A stretch of DNA of 64,000 nt from Spartobacteria bacterium LR76 (lineage in GTDB: Bacteria > Verrucomicrobiota > Verrucomicrobiia > Chthoniobacterales > Terrimicrobiaceae), in contig QAYZ01000014.1 of assembly GCA_003054655.1 (NCBI GenBank), positions 186,001-250,000 on the forward strand, given 5' to 3'. Under the pieces are notes generated by a model. It ran no database searches. It saw only the letters and a list, made by a program, of their open reading frames with translations, and had not been told where the DNA came from. Of this stretch, positions 59,953 to 64,000 are shown piece by piece; positions within the stretch are counted from its first letter, which is position 1, and each line of letters starts with the position of its first letter. The position numbers were made by a program, and so were the translations under genes.

Positions 59953-61112
59953 CGTCGCGGCTGGAAGCTGTTTCGATAAGCTCCGGGAGAGTGTCCAAAG
60001 CGTTTTTTAAACTCCGCGCTCAGGCGGGAGCTGGAGCCAAGTCCGCTTTCGCTCGCGATGGCCTCGAGGGTGGCATCGGTGTGCAGCAACATCTGAACGA
60101 CCTTTTCCAGGCGCACGCGCTGTATCTCTTCATGGGGAGATCGCCCAAGGAGCGAGCGAAACCGCCGCTCGACGACGCGCCGTCCCAGGGTGGTTTGATT
60201 CAGAACGTCCCCCACGCCGATTCCCTCGCATGCGTGTGTCCGGATATAGCGCAGCAAGCCCGCGATTACCCGGTCGCCGACCGCATAGGTATCGCTCGAT
60301 CTCCGAACGGCGATGCCCGTCGGGCGGAATCGCACCGGCGCGGACGGCGCGTCGCCGCCACCCATCATGCGGTCCAGTTGCACCGCGGCTTCGTGTCCGA
60401 TTTGCTCCCAGGGAATGATGACGCTCGAGATCAGGATCGACTGATCGAGGCAAAACTCCGGGATGTCCCCGACCCCGAGGATCGCGATTTCTTCCGGCAC
60501 ACGGATGCCGAGATGAAGGGCGGCGCGCAGGACCCGGGCGGCCATCATGTCGCCTGAGGCAAAGATGGCGCAGGGTTTCGGCAGGAAACCAACCCAGCGG
60601 TGCAGAGCCTCGTCGTCCGGCTCGATCAATGCGCCCCGGCGCTTTTTGTATCCCGGATAGACAGCGTTCACGTCGAAGACGTCGACCTGCCTGCCGGGCA
60701 GCGCCCGGAGAAATCCACACAGCCTCTGGTCGTCATTGGGATCTTCTCCGGGAAAGCCAATACAGGCAAAGTACGGGAAGCCCAGCGTGGCGAGGTGGTC
60801 TGCCGCCATGGCCCCGATGGCCTCATGTTCACAGCCGACCTGGGCGCCATGGTGCAGCATGCGCCCGCCGTGGATGTTGACGATGGGGCAGCGCAGGCGG
60901 CGGGCGTGCTTCACGAGATCGGCGCGCCCCAGCATCCCGATGCAGCCATGCGGATGCCACCTGCGCGCATTGAGAAAGGCCTGCGGGCTTCGCTCATAGT
61001 TGATCGTGTCCCAGAGCATGGGCGGAGCCGAGTAACGGGCGATCCCGGCCCGGATCGTCCAGGCAAAACTCGGCATGAACAGCGCGATTCGCCTTTCCGC
61101 GGTCTCAGTCAT
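59949..61112 (-). CDS. XylR-type regulator (LacI-like sensor + AraC HTH)
   Basis: 387 residues. The N-terminal two thirds form a periplasmic-binding-like sugar sensor (HHGAQVGCEHEAIGAMAADHLATLG, IFASGDMMAARVLRAALHLGI, GVGDIPEFCLDQSILISSV). The C-terminal AraC HTH has LEAIASESGLGSSSRLSAEF and FKKRFGHSPGAYR. XylR-type regulators normally sense a pentose or related sugar and activate an adjacent uptake or degradation operon. It converges with the sulfatase and lies upstream of neither; its likely targets are the sulfatase region or the GH28/rhamnosidase genes to the right. Confidence 0.9.
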   Translation of the reverse strand: MTETAERRIALFMPSFAWTIRAGIARYSAPPMLWDTINYERSPQAFLNARRWHPHGCIGMLGRADLVKHARRLRCPIVNIHGGRMLHHGAQVGCEHEAIGAMAADHLATLGFPYFACIGFPGEDPNDDQRLCGFLRALPGRQVDVFDVNAVYPGYKKRRGALIEPDDEALHRWVGFLPKPCAIFASGDMMAARVLRAALHLGIRVPEEIAILGVGDIPEFCLDQSILISSVIIPWEQIGHEAAVQLDRMMGGGDAPSAPVRFRPTGIAVRRSSDTYAVGDRVIAGLLRYIRTHACEGIGVGDVLNQTTLGRRVVERRFRSLLGRSPHEEIQRVRLEKVVQMLLHTDATLEAIASESGLGSSSRLSAEFKKRFGHSPGAYRNSFQPRR

Positions 61113-61160
61113 GACGCCATGCAGGTGATGAAAGCGGTTTGATGCAGGCTGTCCGCGCTT

Positions 61161-61514
61161 TTACTTCTTCGGCGTGGGTGAGGCCGCAGCCTGGCCGTCG
61201 ATCTCGATGATGTCCGTGATGACGAGCACCTTTCCCGCCTGTCCGCCTTGATTGACTTTGCCGTGGGCCTTGATGGTCGCAGGGGTGTTGTTCAGCTCCT
61301 TGACGCCATTAAATTCGTTGGATGACCCCTTGAATACGATCGCATCGAATTCTCCTCGGTTGAATTTCCCATAGGGAGCAAGGAGGTTCTTCTCCTTCCA
61401 ATACATCCAGTTTCCGGTGAGGATGTAGACACCATCGGCCTCGATGGTGACATCGGCCCGGCACCATGCCGCGGAAAGAAAAAGCCAGGCACACAGCACT
61501 TGCAGATATCTCAT
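61161..61514 (-). CDS. Small secreted protein of unknown function
   Basis: About 117 residues from ATG 61514; the longer in-frame start at 61604 lies inside the divergent promoter region. Signal peptide RYLQVLCAWLFLSAAWCRA. The mature part (VTIEADGVYILTGNWMYWKE, FDAIVFKGSSNEFNGV, VLVITDIIEIDGQ) is beta-rich and looks like an OB-fold or periplasmic binding module; no family recognised. It ends in ASPTPKK. Divergent from the GH28-like gene and 48 bp upstream of the XylR-type regulator on the same strand. Confidence 0.55.
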   Translation of the reverse strand: MRYLQVLCAWLFLSAAWCRADVTIEADGVYILTGNWMYWKEKNLLAPYGKFNRGEFDAIVFKGSSNEFNGVKELNNTPATIKAHGKVNQGGQAGKVLVITDIIEIDGQAAASPTPKK

Positions 61515-61642
61515 GACGATCGGGGGTTTATGCGATGATGGCATGGCCTCCTGAAAATGCGAGCGCCCCGATTGTGGGACATGACCCTCGGCGACGGGAT
61601 TCATCAGGCGATGCGCGTCTGGAGAAATGTGGTCTTTCCAAG

Positions 61643-62953
61643 ATGCAAAATACCTCCACCCAGACAGAGGGCTCCTGCCAGACGCTTCTCGTACCTTCGC
61701 AAACCTACTCGGTGACCGTGGCCGGGAAAGCAGTCGCCTGTCTCGATGCCGGGAAGGCAGATTTTGCCAGTTGGGAAATGATCCAGCCCGGGGAGGTGAT
61801 GATTCATGTCGATGGCGACGCCAGTGGAACGACCATCTCTCCGCTCCGCCGCAATATCCGGCCTGTGGTGAACGGCGGGACGATTGCGTTTACGATCACG
61901 GAGCCGGGGAATCTCTGTGTCATTCTGCCGGACCGCAAACCGCTCTTTCTCTACATTGATGCTCCCGGCGCGGAGGTTCCACAGCCTGGCGAGCGCCAGG
62001 TGCGATACTATGGCGGAGGCAGGGTTTATGACGTCGGCGAGATCGAACTGCACTCAGGCGATACGCTATGCATCGAGCGCGGATCGGTTTTGCGCGGCAA
62101 CATCATGTGCCGCGACGCAGAGGGAGTACGCATCTGCGGAGGAGGCATTCTGGATGGCTCGTACTATGACAGCGTGTCTGGGGAATTCGTCAGGTCGATT
62201 GTCTTTGAGAACTGCCGGGATGTCGTCGTGGAAGGAATCATCATGGTCCATCCGACGACGTGGATGCTGGTCCTGGCACGATGCGAGCATGTGGTGGTGC
62301 GAGGGGTGAAGCAGATCGGCTCCTGCATGTCGTCGGATGGGATCGACATCTGCGGCTCCCGGGACGTTCTGGTTGAGAAATGCTGCCTGCGCAATGATGA
62401 CGACAACATCGCGGTCAAATCGCTGTTCACCTCGGACGGCCGTGACTGGCGGGGCAATATCGCTGATGTGATCGTGCGGGACTGTACGTTTCTCAACGGC
62501 CAGCCCGGCAATGTCATGGAGATCGGCTACGAGCTCAGCGCGGATCGCGTGGGTGAAGTCCTCTTTGAGAATATCGACGTGATCCAGGCCAATGGGGACG
62601 GGGCGGTGTTTTCCATCCACAACGGAGACCGGGCGGTGGTGGAGAATATCACGTGGCGCGACATCCGGGTCGAACACTACTGGGACAAGCTCGTGGACCT
62701 CCGCATTGTTCATTCCCGCTACAATCGCGATGAATCGAGAGGACACATCCGGAACATCCGATTCGAGAAAATCGGGGTGACCGGATCCATTTACAATGAG
62801 GGTTGCTCGATCTCGCTGATCGGGGGATTTTCAGCGGAACATGAGGTCTCGGGGGTGCAGTTCGAGGATTTTTCTCTCAACGGGACAAAAGTGACCGATG
62901 GCGATGCCATCGATCTCCATGTCCGGCACGCGACAGGTCTTGCCTTTTCCTAG
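61643..62953 (+). CDS. GH28-like parallel beta-helix protein (polygalacturonase-type)
   Basis: 436 residues from ATG 61643; an earlier in-frame ATG at 61535 gives a non-signal N-terminus, and no signal peptide is seen at either. The beta-helix carries SSDGIDICGSRDVLVEKC followed by LRNDDDNIAVKS, corresponding to the GH28 motifs N-T-D-G-x-D and G-D-D (Asp232, Asp235, Asp253-254). GH28 enzymes hydrolyse galacturonan or rhamnogalacturonan linkages. Like PL22 it lacks a signal peptide, so it may act on imported oligogalacturonides. Followed immediately by an alpha-L-rhamnosidase-like frame. Confidence 0.8.
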   Translation: MQNTSTQTEGSCQTLLVPSQTYSVTVAGKAVACLDAGKADFASWEMIQPGEVMIHVDGDASGTTISPLRRNIRPVVNGGTIAFTITEPGNLCVILPDRKPLFLYIDAPGAEVPQPGERQVRYYGGGRVYDVGEIELHSGDTLCIERGSVLRGNIMCRDAEGVRICGGGILDGSYYDSVSGEFVRSIVFENCRDVVVEGIIMVHPTTWMLVLARCEHVVVRGVKQIGSCMSSDGIDICGSRDVLVEKCCLRNDDDNIAVKSLFTSDGRDWRGNIADVIVRDCTFLNGQPGNVMEIGYELSADRVGEVLFENIDVIQANGDGAVFSIHNGDRAVVENITWRDIRVEHYWDKLVDLRIVHSRYNRDESRGHIRNIRFEKIGVTGSIYNEGCSISLIGGFSAEHEVSGVQFEDFSLNGTKVTDGDAIDLHVRHATGLAFS

Positions 62954-62970
62954 GTGATCCCGTGTGGGAC

Positions 62971-64000
62971 ATGGCCCGGATGGGGGATTTTGTTTCCCTC
63001 GCGGGTGATGCGCATCTTCCGGAGATCATGCAGCAAGTCAGCGATTCCGTCTCGTGGCCCATCTTCTGGTATGCCCCGGAAGGAGGCGGTCGCAACGAGT
63101 TTTGTATCTTCGAGAGGGATCTCGATCTCGAAGCAACCCCGGAGGCTGGATGGATCGAAATCTTTGCCGACACCCGGTATCGGTTGATCGTCAATGGCGA
63201 GATCATTGGCTACGGACCTCCGCGTTTCCTGCCCCGGCATCCGGTTTATGTACGTCACGATCTCGGCGGTTTGCTGCGAAAGGGCCGGAATCTCCTGAGG
63301 ATCGAGGTGAACTCCCGGGGAGCGCCCTCCTACCAGGCCGTCGTCAGCATGGGAGGCCTCGCTGTGCGAGGCCGCATAGGGTCGCTTGTGCTGGACCTGC
63401 CGACCGACTGGAGAGTGGCCGTCTCCCGGGGGTGGGATGGTGATGCGGAGCCCTACAGTTTTGCCCAGGGTCCGATCGAGATACGCGATCTGCGCATTTC
63501 CGAGACGGGCTGGAGCACTCCCGTCGAACGCGCGGAGCGCGGACATTGGGGCGTCCCTTCGGCGGCGCAAATTTCCGGACCCAGCTTGGAGGAGCTGCTT
63601 CCCTGCCGCGTGGTGCGCTGCGCCGCTCTTTCATCCCGCCACATCCGCCGCGGATTCCGCGGGCCTGACCGAGCAGGCGGCCGACAGCCGGTTTGTTTTC
63701 ACATCTTCTCGCCCGCTGCCCTGTCGGTCCCGGCTTTCATGGGCTGGGGGCCGCTCGCTCTTAACGGCGTCTGGCTGGAATCGTCGGCCTCCGGCCCGAC
63801 GCCGAACCGTGAGATCACGGAGCTTCATCTCCAACCGGGGTGGAATTTTTGCTTTGGACTGCCGGAACTGTTGGGGGCCTGCTGGACCTGGCAGATCGAG
63901 ATTCCGGCGGGCTGCGGATTGCGGCTTCACGCGCTGCCGGACTCGGAGGGGCCGTTTCTCCTGGGCCGCCCTTTGGCCGATGCGACCATACCGGAGGATA
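62971..64000 (+). CDS. Alpha-L-rhamnosidase-like protein, N-terminal part (3' truncated by window)
   Basis: The + frame starting at ATG 62971 (GTG 62962 is an alternative, with AGGTGA at 62952-62957 as possible Shine-Dalgarno) is open without stop to the window end, 343 codons. It encodes WPIFWYAPEGGGRNEFCIFE, EIFADTRYRLIVNGEIIGYG, then PRFLPRHPVYVRHDLGGLLR and RIEVNSRGAPSYQ. This is the sugar-binding beta domain that precedes the catalytic (alpha/alpha)6 barrel in GH78-type alpha-L-rhamnosidases and relatives. No signal peptide. The catalytic part is beyond the window, so the family is provisional. With PL22 and GH28 it supports rhamnogalacturonan use. Confidence 0.7.
   Translation, partial: MARMGDFVSLAGDAHLPEIMQQVSDSVSWPIFWYAPEGGGRNEFCIFERDLDLEATPEAGWIEIFADTRYRLIVNGEIIGYGPPRFLPRHPVYVRHDLGGLLRKGRNLLRIEVNSRGAPSYQAVVSMGGLAVRGRIGSLVLDLPTDWRVAVSRGWDGDAEPYSFAQGPIEIRDLRISETGWSTPVERAERGHWGVPSAAQISGPSLEELLPCRVVRCAALSSRHIRRGFRGPDRAGGRQPVCFHIFSPAALSVPAFMGWGPLALNGVWLESSASGPTPNREITELHLQPGWNFCFGLPELLGACWTWQIEIPAGCGLRLHALPDSEGPFLLGRPLADATIPED

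Overview
The window is bacterial, GC-rich, and reads as an accessory glycan-degradation region of a Verrucomicrobiota genome, probably Chthoniobacterales/Spartobacteria-like. Four signs support this. There are two four-gene Verru_Chthon pseudopilin cassettes. There are four PEP-CTERM surface proteins. Many secreted glycoside hydrolases and CBM-like modules sit next to LacI and XylR-type regulators. Most genes lack a strong Shine-Dalgarno. No tRNA, rRNA, CRISPR array, prophage or intact IS was found; three decayed fragments (IS5-like, IS3-like and a lacI 3' end) mark past rearrangement.

Layout. (1) 1-11373, + strand: end of a Gfo/Idh/MocA oxidoreductase, a small secreted module, a 1,220-residue exported hydrolase-like protein, a SASA esterase-like protein, a PL22 oligogalacturonate lyase, a GH38 protein lacking the usual nucleophile Asp, and a HAD phosphatase. 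(2) 11647-19013, + strand: a dockerin/FnIII protein, a cohesin-like PEP-CTERM protein, a beta-strand-repeat PEP-CTERM protein, a CBM9-like protein and a GH43-like propeller. (3) 19044-33130, - strand: two pseudopilin cassettes, D-B-C-A and B-C-A-D, with accessory genes and a lacI remnant between them. (4) 33155-42344: GH130, LacI regulator, GH-A hydrolase, then divergently a beta-strand-repeat PEP-CTERM protein, a small secreted protein, a GH26-like lipoprotein and a CBM-like protein. A GTTGAC-N-GTCAAC palindrome recurs in the promoter regions here. (5) 42379-50151: IS5 remnant and a - strand operon of SGNH giant protein, PEP-CTERM protein, CBM-like protein and GH39-like hydrolase. (6) 50322-64000: IS3 remnant, GH94 and GH130 phosphorylases, two sulfatases around a tandem SUMF1-fold protein, a XylR-type regulator, a GH28-like beta-helix protein and the start of an alpha-L-rhamnosidase-like protein.

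How it may work together. Secreted and surface enzymes would trim mannan-, pectin- and possibly sulfated polysaccharides. Oligosaccharides would then be split inside the cell, by phosphorolysis (two GH130, one GH94) or by PL22, GH28 and GH38 proteins without signal peptides. The most interesting observation is that each pseudopilin cassette looks like a GspH-I-J-K minor-pseudopilin set with a greatly enlarged GspK-like subunit. One cassette lies 24 bp downstream of a GH130 gene with a putative LacI operator in front, which suggests glycan-responsive expression of a dedicated secretion or adhesion pseudopilus. That link is inference.
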